Made by a program: the position numbers and the translations under genes
Source: Neoroseomonas soli
Lineage (GTDB): Bacteria; Pseudomonadota; Alphaproteobacteria; Acetobacterales; Acetobacteraceae
Direction of reading: 5' to 3'
NCBI RefSeq assembly: GCF_018129065.1
Contig: NZ_JAAEDM010000011.1
Span: forward strand, 25,721 to 89,720
DNA: 64,000 bases
Shown here: piece by piece, positions 56,983 to 64,000 of the stretch
How the letters are laid out: each line of letters opens with the position of its first letter
Numbering within the stretch: position 1 is the stretch's first letter
Notes under the pieces: model-generated
The model's input: the letters and a program-made list of their open reading frames with translations, nothing else
Told to the model about the DNA's origin: nothing
The model's database searches: none

Positions 56983-57513
56983 ATGTCCTTCATGGACGAC
57001 CTCATGGAGGTCGCGAACGGCGTGCTGCGGCATGCCGGCACCAATGTCTACGAAGCCGGAACCATCATGGTGAACGCCGCCGCGCTGCCGAAGCTGCTGG
57101 CGGCGAAGGACGAGGCGCTGCGCTGGTCGCGCAATGTCTCCTATGCCTTCACCTCGGGCATGGAGACGGACCAGGCCGAGAAGGTCGCCAGCACCTCGCG
57201 CAACGCCGGGCCGGCCGATGCGCTGCGGCACTGCTACCTGTCCGCGATGCTGGGGCGCGACCTCGGCTACGAGGACGCGCTGACGGTGCTCGTCGCGCAC
57301 GAGATGAACGATGAATGGGGCTCGCCGGCCTCGCGAATGGACCTCTTCAACAACGCCGTCGGACTCGAGATCGGCGTGCGGATGAAGACCGCATCCGACG
57401 GCGACCTGCAGGAGGCGACGATGAACGCCTTCCTGCAGGGGCGGCTGCGGGTGGTGGACAAGGCCAACGGCAACGCGCTGGTGCCGACGAAGTCGCTGAC
57501 CTTCGGGCGGTGA
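56983..57513 (+). CDS. Conserved hypothetical protein, DUF6973-like
   Basis: 176 residues, soluble and without signal peptide. The middle part GPADALRHCYLSAMLG, AHEMNDEW and MDLFNNAVGLEIG shows a pattern of DxxRHC, HE and DxxNNxxG typical of a DUF6973-type domain of unknown function that may bind metal. Preceded by GAGGGGAGC. It stands alone, with structured repeats downstream. Function unknown. Confidence 0.65.
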   Translation: MSFMDDLMEVANGVLRHAGTNVYEAGTIMVNAAALPKLLAAKDEALRWSRNVSYAFTSGMETDQAEKVASTSRNAGPADALRHCYLSAMLGRDLGYEDALTVLVAHEMNDEWGSPASRMDLFNNAVGLEIGVRMKTASDGDLQEATMNAFLQGRLRVVDKANGNALVPTKSLTFGR

Positions 57514-57522
57514 CCTGAGGGG

Positions 57523-57714
57523 GCCTTGCCCCTTCATACTCCCCCACCAAGGGCTTTAGGCCCTTGGAACCCCCGACCTCATCGGGATCGGGGGGTATGA
57601 TGCGCGCCCCGGCGACGGGTATTTCGGTCGCGCCGCGCGGAACTTCCACGTGATGGTGTCCAAAGGACTCTCCGCCTTTGGAGGGAGAGTCCCAGAGGGG
57701 CGGAGCCCCTCTCA
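57523..57714. repeat. Structured intergenic element with several hairpins, including overlapping alternative stems
   Basis: Stems: CCAAGGGC/GCCCTTGG (57547-57554 with 57560-57567), outer CATAC...GTATG bracket (about 57535 and 57596), CCAAAGG/CCTTTGG (57660-57666 with 57675-57681), GGACTCTCC/GGAGAGTCC (57665-57673 with 57684-57692) and AGAGGGGC/GCCCCTCT (57694-57701 with 57705-57712). The fourth overlaps the third, so they are mutually exclusive. It lies between convergent genes and could terminate both. Confidence 0.6.
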
Positions 57715-58866
57715 CGCCGCGGCGCGGAGTTCCGCGCGGAATGCCGCGACGAAGCGGTCCACGTCTTCCTCGTCGTTGTAGACATGGGGGCTGATGCGCA
57801 GCCGCCCGAGGCGCGGCGCCGCGTGCGCGCCGCGCGAGGCGAGCCGCTCCACGAACCCCGCCGGCATCCCACCCGGGAAGGCGACGCAGAGGATATGCGG
57901 CGCGCGCAGTTCCCGCCGCGGCAGGATGGCGCCGGCGGCGGCGAGCCCGTCCTCCAGTCGCGCCGTGAGCATGGCGCAGCGTTCCTGGATCGACGGTTGG
58001 CCCAAGGCGGCCATGATCTCCATCCCGACCGCGGCCATCTCGAGGCCGATGAAGTGGTCGCGCTCGCCCATGTCGTAGCGGCGCGCGCCGTCGACGTAGG
58101 CGAGGTCCGCGAAATAGGGCGCGCGCTCGGCGGCGACGCCGCGGCGGCCATGCGCGGTCTGCTCGAGCGGCACGCCGTCCTGCCGGCGCTTCGCGACATA
58201 CAGGAAGGCACGGCCATAGGGGCCGAGCACCCATTTGTAGGTCGGGAAGATCAGGAAGTCGGGGTCGATGCGGCGGACATCGACATCCATCATGCCGGCG
58301 CCGTGCGTCGCGTCGATCAGCAGCGCCGCCCCCCTCGCCTTCAGCGCGGCAGAAATGCGGTCCATGTCGAGCGCGCCGCCGTCCGACCAGTGGACGTTGG
58401 AGATGGAGGCGAGCGACACCGGCGCGCCGGGCCGGGCGATGGCTTCCTCCACCGCGGCGGTCCAGTCGCCGTCGGACGGGCGCTTCACGGTATCCACCGC
58501 GAAGCCCTGGATGGGGGCGCGCACCATCCATTCGAGGACGGGGGAGGAGTGGTCGTCCTCCAGCACCAGCACGCGGCTTCCGGCGGGCGGGGCGAAGACC
58601 TTGCCCGCCGTGGCGACGCCGTAGCCGACGGAGGAGATGAGCGCGACATCCTCCGCCGCGGCGCCGATGAGCGCGGCGGCGGCGGCGCGCGCGCGGTCGA
58701 ACTGGCGCGCCTGGTGACCGGGATCGATCTCCCAGGGCCGGCCCTTGCGCCCGGCGCCGTTGCGGCCGGCCTCCTGCACCGCCAACGGCAGCGGCGACCA
58801 GGCGGCCGCGTTGAGGTAGGCAATGTCGCGCGGAATGTCGAAGAGGTGGCGCTGGGAGGGGAGCAT
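57712..58866 (-). CDS. Class V aminotransferase (cysteine-desulfurase/kynureninase-like fold)
   Basis: 384 residues. AYLNAAAWSPLP starts the fold; LIDATHGAGMMDVDVRR binds PLP, and PTYKWVLGPYGRAF carries the Schiff-base lysine. Related enzymes include isopenicillin-N epimerase-like and kynureninase-like proteins; substrate not predictable. Start is taken at 58866; another in-frame ATG is nine bases upstream. The AT-rich region with FNR-like boxes lies about 235 bases upstream. Confidence 0.8.
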   Translation of the reverse strand: MLPSQRHLFDIPRDIAYLNAAAWSPLPLAVQEAGRNGAGRKGRPWEIDPGHQARQFDRARAAAAALIGAAAEDVALISSVGYGVATAGKVFAPPAGSRVLVLEDDHSSPVLEWMVRAPIQGFAVDTVKRPSDGDWTAAVEEAIARPGAPVSLASISNVHWSDGGALDMDRISAALKARGAALLIDATHGAGMMDVDVRRIDPDFLIFPTYKWVLGPYGRAFLYVAKRRQDGVPLEQTAHGRRGVAAERAPYFADLAYVDGARRYDMGERDHFIGLEMAAVGMEIMAALGQPSIQERCAMLTARLEDGLAAAGAILPRRELRAPHILCVAFPGGMPAGFVERLASRGAHAAPRLGRLRISPHVYNDEEDVDRFVAAFRAELRAAA

Positions 58867-59098
58867 CGGAGGCATCCTTGCCGGGCGGGGAAAGAAGCCT
58901 AGGCCAGCGCGCGCGAAGGGCGAAATCGGCCCGCCGCCCCGGCCTCGCGGGCCCGTGGCGCCTGCCCGGCCAGGGGCGGCCGGCCGGACCGGCGCATGGC
59001 CCGCCTCTCCGGAGATGAAGGATGCCGGTCCAGGACGTCGAAGGGATTTGTACTCTGCTCCGACGCCGCCTTGTCGAGATCGAAACGATGCCAATTTC

Positions 59099-59112
59099 TT
59101 GATTTCGATCAA
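59099..59112. promoter_or_regulatory. FNR/FixK-like box 1 (perfect consensus)
   Basis: TTGATTTCGATCAA matches TTGAT-N4-ATCAA exactly. Such sites bind CRP/FNR-family regulators that respond to oxygen or redox. It is upstream of the RTX gene on the plus strand and also of the class V aminotransferase on the minus strand. Confidence 0.6.
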
Positions 59113-59127
59113 GTAAGCACACTGCAT

Positions 59128-59141
59128 TTGACTTATATCAA
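59128..59141. promoter_or_regulatory. FNR/FixK-like box 2 within a 22-bp inverted repeat
   Basis: TTGACTTATATCAA matches the FNR consensus except one base and is embedded in GCATTTGA-N6-TCAAATGC (59124-59145), a perfect extended palindrome. Its centre is 29 bases from box 1. If TATAAC at 59183 is the -10 element, box 2 would be centred near -61, the usual class I activator position. Confidence 0.55.
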
Positions 59142-59575
59142 ATGCCTTGGAATTGAATTACTTCGAAATCACCCGGTTGCGATATAACTTTTTTGTGAGC
59201 ATATCCAATTTATTTAGTTTGCGGTCCCAATCATCAACCAATCGTTGATTTGTTTACCCGCATTGGTGATCGTCTCTAATAATCTTTGCTATTATAAGTT
59301 GTCCCACTAATTTCCCACCCCTTGTCGTTCCAGGCACTTAAATGAAACAAAATTCTTCCTCATTGAATTCACCACCCGCCCTGCCGAATCAAAGATTCGA
59401 CTCACTGGTTCCTTGATTTCTCTCTAATTTCCGACGCGGGCCACGCTCGTTCCGGGGCACCTGACGAATACCACGGCATCTTCTGGCGATGGCATTGCGG
59501 GCAATGCCGGCATGTAGCGCTGCGCCCATGAGTAGGGGGCTACTCGCGGCAGTTTCAGATCGGGAGAACCAGATC

Positions 59576-61084
59576 ATGGCCTATACGTTCGATGCAGAAA
59601 ACAGCACCAGGTTCAGTCTCACCGGAACCATACTCAATGATACGGTGAACCTGAGCGACAACCTCATTCAGGCCGACGAAGTCGCGAACGATGATCCTAC
59701 CCTGCCGCAGTCTGTCGATTTGCTGGCCGGTGGGATCGGCTTCTTCCGCCGTATCGATGTCGTAGGCGGCGACGGCGATGACTCCGTCATCGCCGGCAAC
59801 AATGTGCTGGCGAAACTCATCGTCAGTGGCGATGCCGGCAATGACTGGCTCGAAGGCGGCCGCAACCACGATGTCCTGGCCGGCGGCAGCGGCAACAACT
59901 TCATCAACGGATACGACGGCAATGACGTCATCAGCGCCAATGGCGGCAACGACACGCTGATCGGCGGCGCCGGCAACGACCTGATCAATGCCGGCGGCGG
60001 CGACAACAACGTCAGGGGCGACGGCGGCAACGACACCATCAGCGCCAATGGCGGCAACGACACCATCGACGGCGGCACCGGAAACGATGTCATCAACGCC
60101 GGCGGCGGCAACAACAACGTCAATGGCGGCGACGGCAACGACAGCATGACCGCCAACGGCGGCAACGACGTCATGAACGGCGGCGCCAACAACGACACGA
60201 TCAACGCCGGGGACGGCGCCAACGTGGCGAACGGCGGCGATGGGGACGACAACATCTCCGCCGGCAGCGGCCACGACACCATCACCGGCGGCAGCGGCAA
60301 CGATCTCGTCAATGCCGGCGACGGCAACAACAGCATCGGCACCGGTGCCGGCAACGACACGATCAACGCCGGCTCGGGCGACGACATCATCAGCTCGAAC
60401 GGCGACAACGACGTCGTCAATGCCGGCGACGGCAACAACTGGGTCAATTCCAACAGTGGCAACGATTCCGTCACCACCGGCAGCGGCGCCGACACGATCA
60501 TCGCCGGCGACAACAACGACACCATCTCCTCGGGCGACGGCAATGACCGGGTGAACGCGGGCACCGGCGACGACCTCGTCAGCGGCGGGGCCGGCAACGA
60601 CATCATCGACGCCGGAGAAGGCAACGACACGGTCGACCCGGGCGCCGGACAGGACACGATCTATACGCGCTCGGGCAACGACCAGATCCTCCTGTCGGAC
60701 GGCGACAACGACACCGTGCTGAACACGAACGACCTCAATGCCGACGTGTTCCGCTGGACGTCGCTGGCGTCGAACGAGGACGGCCCCGAGTGGGACCGCC
60801 TGTCCTACTTCGACGTCAACTCGGCCACCCATGACCAGATCGACGTCTCGCAGCTGGGCAACAACCTGGTGGCCGAGGTCTACGGGTCGGCCGGGGACAG
60901 CGGCGCCTTCGTCATCTACACCGACGAGGAAGCCCGCTTGGCCGGCGATGCCAGCCTGGTCATCGAGTGGGACAACGGCACTCCGATCGAGCAGATCAAC
61001 ATCGGCATCCAGAGCGGCGCCGACATCCGGATCGGCTTCGGTTGGACGGTCCATGACGCGGTCTCGGGGGACACGTTCTTCTGA
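59576..61084 (+). CDS. RTX-type calcium-binding secreted protein, Asn-rich repeats
   Basis: 502 residues with no Sec signal. Residues 63-385 are tandem nonapeptide-type repeats of the RTX class (GGxGNDxI), but with many unusual Asn-rich units such as ANGGNDTI and NAGGGNNNV. Residues 386-430 (ADVFRWTSLASNEDG, SYFDVNSATHDQIDVSQLG) resemble a type I secretion C-terminal target domain, and the tail ends DTFF, also typical of type I substrates. Calcium-triggered folding outside the cell is expected. No secretion ABC/HlyD/TolC genes are nearby. GGGAGAA precedes the ATG at 59576. Confidence 0.85.
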   Translation: MAYTFDAENSTRFSLTGTILNDTVNLSDNLIQADEVANDDPTLPQSVDLLAGGIGFFRRIDVVGGDGDDSVIAGNNVLAKLIVSGDAGNDWLEGGRNHDVLAGGSGNNFINGYDGNDVISANGGNDTLIGGAGNDLINAGGGDNNVRGDGGNDTISANGGNDTIDGGTGNDVINAGGGNNNVNGGDGNDSMTANGGNDVMNGGANNDTINAGDGANVANGGDGDDNISAGSGHDTITGGSGNDLVNAGDGNNSIGTGAGNDTINAGSGDDIISSNGDNDVVNAGDGNNWVNSNSGNDSVTTGSGADTIIAGDNNDTISSGDGNDRVNAGTGDDLVSGGAGNDIIDAGEGNDTVDPGAGQDTIYTRSGNDQILLSDGDNDTVLNTNDLNADVFRWTSLASNEDGPEWDRLSYFDVNSATHDQIDVSQLGNNLVAEVYGSAGDSGAFVIYTDEEARLAGDASLVIEWDNGTPIEQINIGIQSGADIRIGFGWTVHDAVSGDTFF

Positions 61085-61574
61085 TCCCCCCGCGGCGTGC
61101 GACGGCCGGGCTGTGAGGACGCTCCGCCCGGCTTGCCCGCCCTTCCCCGTGCCCCGGGAAGGGCGGGGGCCTGGGGGAGGCCCGCCTCCCCCGGCCTCGC
61201 CACATCACGGGCAGCAGCGCCAGCGCGCGGACGCCTGAGCGGACCGCGCATGCAAGACACTCAGGTTCCCCCGGCTGCCTGCGCGCCGCCGGACGTTACA
61301 TCCGTGACACGCAATCGTTCACGCTCCGGTCATGGGGCCATTGGCGCCCCCAGCGCACGTGGCCCCGACGCCTGCCGCTACGGCAGAAGGGCCAAGGCCG
61401 GCGATGCCGGCCGCACCATCCAGGGCGGGGTGCACCTGGTCGCGACCTTCGAGGCCGCGTGGCGGCGCCTCGCCTTCACGGACATCGCGGTCATGGCCCA
61501 GGCACCAGCAGCGCGGCAGCCCCGCGTCGCCCTGCCGCACCTTCGCGCCCTGGCCACCTGCGCGGCGCGGGCGG
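61085..61574. other. 490-bp intergenic region with strong terminator hairpins
   Basis: CCCGCCCTTCCC (61136-61147) pairs with GGGAAGGGCGGG (61156-61167), followed by GGGGGAGG/CCTCCCCC, giving a strong terminator for the RTX gene. From 61206 to 61574 small ORFs on both strands are Arg/Ala-rich and unsupported; I see no gene there. Confidence 0.6.
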
Positions 61575-63557
61575 TCAGGCGTCGAGCGCCTCGGCCTCCA
61601 GGCTCGCGGCGTTCTCCTGGATGAAGCGGAAGCGCAGTTCGGGCTTCCGGCCCATCAGGGCCTCCACGAGATCCGAGGTGCGGGCGCGATCCTCCGGCGG
61701 CAGGACCACGCGCAGCAGGGTGCGCTTGCGCCGGTCCATGGTGGTTTCCTTGAGCGAGGCGGGCGGCATCTCGCCCAGGCCCTTGAAGCGGCTGACCTCG
61801 ACCTTCTGGTTCGCCTTGAAGCGGGATTTCAGGACGCGCTCGCGGTCGGCATCGTCCATCGCGTAGACACTCACCCCGCCGGCCTGCAGGCGATAGAGCG
61901 GCGGCTGCGCCAGGAAGACGCGGCCTTCCTTCACCAGCGCCGGCAGTTCCTTGTAGAAGAAGGTCATCAGCAGGGCGGCGATGTGCGCGCCGTCCACGTC
62001 GGCGTCGGTCATGATGACAACGCGGCCGTAGCGCAGCCGGGCGATGTCGAAGCGGTCGCCGACGCCGCAGCCGAGCGCCTCGATCAGGTCCTTCAGCTCC
62101 TGGTTCTGCCGCAGCTTCTCGGTGGACGCGCTGGCGACGTTCAGGATCTTGCCGCGCAGCGGCAGCACGGCCTGGGTCTCGCGGTCGCGCGCCTGCTTGG
62201 CGGAGCCGCCGGCGGAGTCACCTTCCACCAGGAAGAGCTCGGTGCCCTCCGCGCTCTCGCGCGAGCAATCGGCGAGCTTTCCCGGCAGGCGCAGCTTGCG
62301 CGTCGCGGATTTGCGCGGCGTGTCCTTCTCGGCGCGCCGGCGCAGGCGTTCCTCCGCGCGCTCGATGGCGAAGGCGAGGAGGTTGTCGGCCCTTGCCGGA
62401 TCGCCCGCGAGCCAATGGTCGAAATGATCGCGCAGCGCGTTCTCGACCAGTTTCGCGGCCTCGGAACTGGTCAGCTTGTCCTTGGTCTGGCCCTGGAACT
62501 GCGGGTCGCGGACGAAGACGGACAGCATGCCGGCGAGGCCGCCGAGCAGGTCCTCCGCCGTCACGCTGCCGGCGCGCTTCTCCTTCTTGAGCTCGCCATA
62601 GGCGCGCAGGCCCTTGACCAGCGCGGCGCGGAAGCCGGCCTCGTGCGTGCCGCCCTGCGGGGTCGGGATGGTGTTGGCGTAGGTGTTCAGGAACCCCTCG
62701 CCGCGCTCAACCCAGGTCGCGGCCCATTCGACACGGCCGGCGCCATCGGGGAAGTCGGCCTCGCCGGCCCAGGGGGCGGGGACGACGGTGGGCTGACCTT
62801 CGATGGCGGAAGCGAGGAAGTCCTGCAGGCCGCCGGGGAAGTGCAGCACCGCCTGCGCCGGCGTCTCGTCCTTGACCAGGGAGGGATCGCAGGACCAGCG
62901 GATCTCGACGCCGCGGAACAGGTACGCCTTCGACCGGCACAGCCGGTAGAGCCGCGCCGCCTTGAATTCCTGCGCGCCGAAGATTTCCGTATCCGGCTTG
63001 AAGCGGATCGAAGTGCCGCGGCGGTTCTGCACCTGGCCGGCGTTCTTGAGCTTCGTGACCGGCTTGCCGCGCTCATAGGCCTGGGTGAACAGGGTGCGGT
63101 CGCGCGCGACCTCCACCTCCATCCGTTCGGCGAGCGCGTTCACCACCGAGGAGCCGACGCCGTGCAGGCCGCCCGAGGTGTCGTAGGCCTTGCCGGAGAA
63201 CTTCCCGCCCGAATGCAGCGTCGTGAGGATCACTTCCAGCGCGGACAGCTTCGGGAACTTCGGATGCGGGTCCACCGGAATGCCGCGGCCGTTGTCACGC
63301 ACGGAGATCCAGTTGCCGGCCTCGAACGACACCTCGATGCGGTCGGCATGGCCCGCCACCGCCTCGTCCATGGCGTTGTCGATGATCTCGGCGGCCAGAT
63401 GATGCAGCGCGTTCTCGTCGGTGCCGCCGATATACATGCCGGGGCGCCGCCGGACGGGCTCCAGCCCCTCCAGCACCTCGATGTCCTTGGCGGAATAGCC
63501 GTCGCTCTGCCCGACGGCGCCCTTGCGCGCACCGCCCCGGCCGAACAGGTCGTTCAT
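61575..63557 (-). CDS. parE: DNA topoisomerase IV subunit B
   Basis: 660 residues. GHKL ATPase motifs: EIIDNAMDEAVAG, VRDNGRGIPVDPHP and GGLHGVGSSVVNAL; the TOPRIM domain has LFLVEGDSAGGSAKQ and MTDADVDGAHI. Length and the short N-terminus point to ParE rather than GyrB. ATG at 63557 begins MNDLFGRGGA. It partners ParC to decatenate daughter chromosomes; ParC is not in the window. Fluoroquinolone-target region residues appear ordinary. Confidence 0.92.
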   Translation of the reverse strand: MNDLFGRGGARKGAVGQSDGYSAKDIEVLEGLEPVRRRPGMYIGGTDENALHHLAAEIIDNAMDEAVAGHADRIEVSFEAGNWISVRDNGRGIPVDPHPKFPKLSALEVILTTLHSGGKFSGKAYDTSGGLHGVGSSVVNALAERMEVEVARDRTLFTQAYERGKPVTKLKNAGQVQNRRGTSIRFKPDTEIFGAQEFKAARLYRLCRSKAYLFRGVEIRWSCDPSLVKDETPAQAVLHFPGGLQDFLASAIEGQPTVVPAPWAGEADFPDGAGRVEWAATWVERGEGFLNTYANTIPTPQGGTHEAGFRAALVKGLRAYGELKKEKRAGSVTAEDLLGGLAGMLSVFVRDPQFQGQTKDKLTSSEAAKLVENALRDHFDHWLAGDPARADNLLAFAIERAEERLRRRAEKDTPRKSATRKLRLPGKLADCSRESAEGTELFLVEGDSAGGSAKQARDRETQAVLPLRGKILNVASASTEKLRQNQELKDLIEALGCGVGDRFDIARLRYGRVVIMTDADVDGAHIAALLMTFFYKELPALVKEGRVFLAQPPLYRLQAGGVSVYAMDDADRERVLKSRFKANQKVEVSRFKGLGEMPPASLKETTMDRRKRTLLRVVLPPEDRARTSDLVEALMGRKPELRFRFIQENAASLEAEALDA

Positions 63558-63630
63558 GTCTTGTTCCCTTATCGGGGGCGAGAATACCGACCGGCGGCGC
63601 TGGAAACAACGCGCGGCGCGAGTCGTTCCG

Positions 63631-64000
63631 TCAGCTTGCCAATTCGAAGCCGGAGACGGCGGCCTCCCGCGCCAGGGCCAAGCTCTCGGCGAAATTGTCG
63701 CGCTTGGCAATGTTGCTCGCGGCGAGGACGCGCACCTGCCCGCCCGGCCCGGCGGAAGCCGCCAGTGGCGCCACGCGCTCGGCCACCTGGAAGGCGCCGC
63801 TCGGCGCATAGCCGCGCAGGCCCCCCTGCCCTTCCACCAGCGCGAAGCCGGACTGGGCGGGGCGGACCGTCACGGCCTGGCCGGCGGGGACGCGGCCGAT
63901 CTCGGGCGCGCCGGCCTCCGGCCGCAGTCGCAGGGGCACCGTCGCGGCGGCAACCACCCGGCGAGTGGCGCCGGACTCCGCCCGGGCGCGCTGGGCAGTC
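63631..64000 (-). CDS. Bacterial SH3-like domain protein, 5' end outside window
   Basis: The frame is open to the right edge (123 visible residues). PLRLRPEAGAPEIGRVPAGQAV followed by ALVEGQGGLRGYAP matches an SH3b domain, which often anchors cell-wall or periplasmic proteins. The tail (ASNIAKRDNFAESLALAREA) is helical and of unknown role. Start unknown. Confidence 0.6.
   Translation of the reverse strand, partial: TAQRARAESGATRRVVAAATVPLRLRPEAGAPEIGRVPAGQAVTVRPAQSGFALVEGQGGLRGYAPSGAFQVAERVAPLAASAGPGGQVRVLAASNIAKRDNFAESLALAREAAVSGFELAS

Larger units (their letters stand above)
58876..59575. other. AT-rich intergenic island (59090-59488) before the RTX gene
   Basis: GC falls to roughly 40% over about 400 bases against about 70% elsewhere. 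It contains two FNR/FixK-like sites, an ATCAAC-N5-GTTGAT repeat (59233-59249), a CGAATC/GATTCG hairpin (59385-59399) and a TATAAC -10-like box (59183-59188). A 24-codon ORF from 59342 exists but lacks a ribosome site. The region looks regulatory, perhaps with a small RNA. Confidence 0.55.

Noticed and set aside
59342..59416. 24-codon ORF in the AT-rich island
   Set aside because: No ribosome-binding site and chance ORFs are common in AT-rich DNA.
59555..61054. 499-residue open frame antisense to the RTX gene
   Set aside because: It is a mirror of the repeat DNA, Val/Ala/Asp-rich with no domain, and its start lies just before the RTX ATG; the plus-strand product has clear RTX and secretion features.
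61097..61624. Plus-strand ORF across the RTX terminator
   Set aside because: Begins in terminator hairpins and overlaps parE; composition is typical of a shadow frame.

Overview
The window is about 70% GC, densely packed and bacterial. Gene content suggests an alphaproteobacterium close to the Roseomonas/Acetobacteraceae group: many Bug/TctC periplasmic binding proteins, TRAP and LIV-type uptake systems, a P-II/glutamine synthetase pair, DUF3297 and a ParE. That placement is inference from gene content; there is no rRNA or other marker. No tRNA, rRNA, CRISPR array, phage or transposase was found.

Layout. 1-5.9 kb: end of an EamA exporter, an aminotransferase, a cyclotransferase-like gene divergent from a metallo-beta-lactamase protein, a lactate-permease-like transporter and a first Bug protein. 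6-11.4 kb: a TerC/YjbE membrane protein with a structured leader, a TRAP operon (dctP-dctQ-dctM) coupled to an AlkA-type glycosylase, and a phosphoesterase. 11.4-17.3 kb, minus strand: esterase, EamA exporter, a SAF-domain oxidoreductase, a small membrane ORF, two SDRs and a quinone oxidoreductase. 17.4-25.7 kb, plus strand: a tightly overlapped operon encoding a LIV-type ABC importer (with LivM and LivG fused), an SDR, a fused E1 alpha/beta 2-oxoacid dehydrogenase and a shikimate-dehydrogenase-like protein. 25.7-33.3 kb, minus strand: two tandem Bug proteins, a ugpBAEC-type operon and a diaminopropionate ammonia-lyase. 33.4-42.6 kb: erythronate-dehydrogenase-like gene, UPF0114 protein, thioesterase, three more Bug proteins, M20 peptidase, FAH-family hydrolase, PhnA-like protein and amidase. 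42.8-46.3 kb: two stand-alone PilZ-like proteins beside a chemoreceptor that ends in the same domain. 46.4-54.3 kb: gamma-glutamyltransferase, malate synthase G, DUF1254 protein, DUF3297, a small membrane protein and an aminotransferase. 54.6-56.6 kb: glnB and glnA. 57-64 kb: a HEY-free hypothetical gene, a class V aminotransferase, an AT-rich island with two FNR/FixK-like sites, an Asn-rich RTX protein, parE and a partial SH3-like gene.

How it fits together. Most genes serve scavenging and breakdown of organic acids, amino-acid derivatives and glycerol phosphates. Six Bug proteins are present without any TctA/TctB membrane partners, so they probably share permeases encoded elsewhere. The 17.4-25.7 kb operon looks like a dedicated uptake-plus-oxidation module for an unidentified substrate. 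glnB-glnA is core nitrogen control.

The most unusual items are the fused importer/E1 operon, a family of intergenic hairpin repeats with two inverted copies flanking one peptidase gene, the AT-rich island with FNR-like boxes before the RTX gene, and the group of three PilZ-like domains in which the c-di-GMP motif decays step by step.
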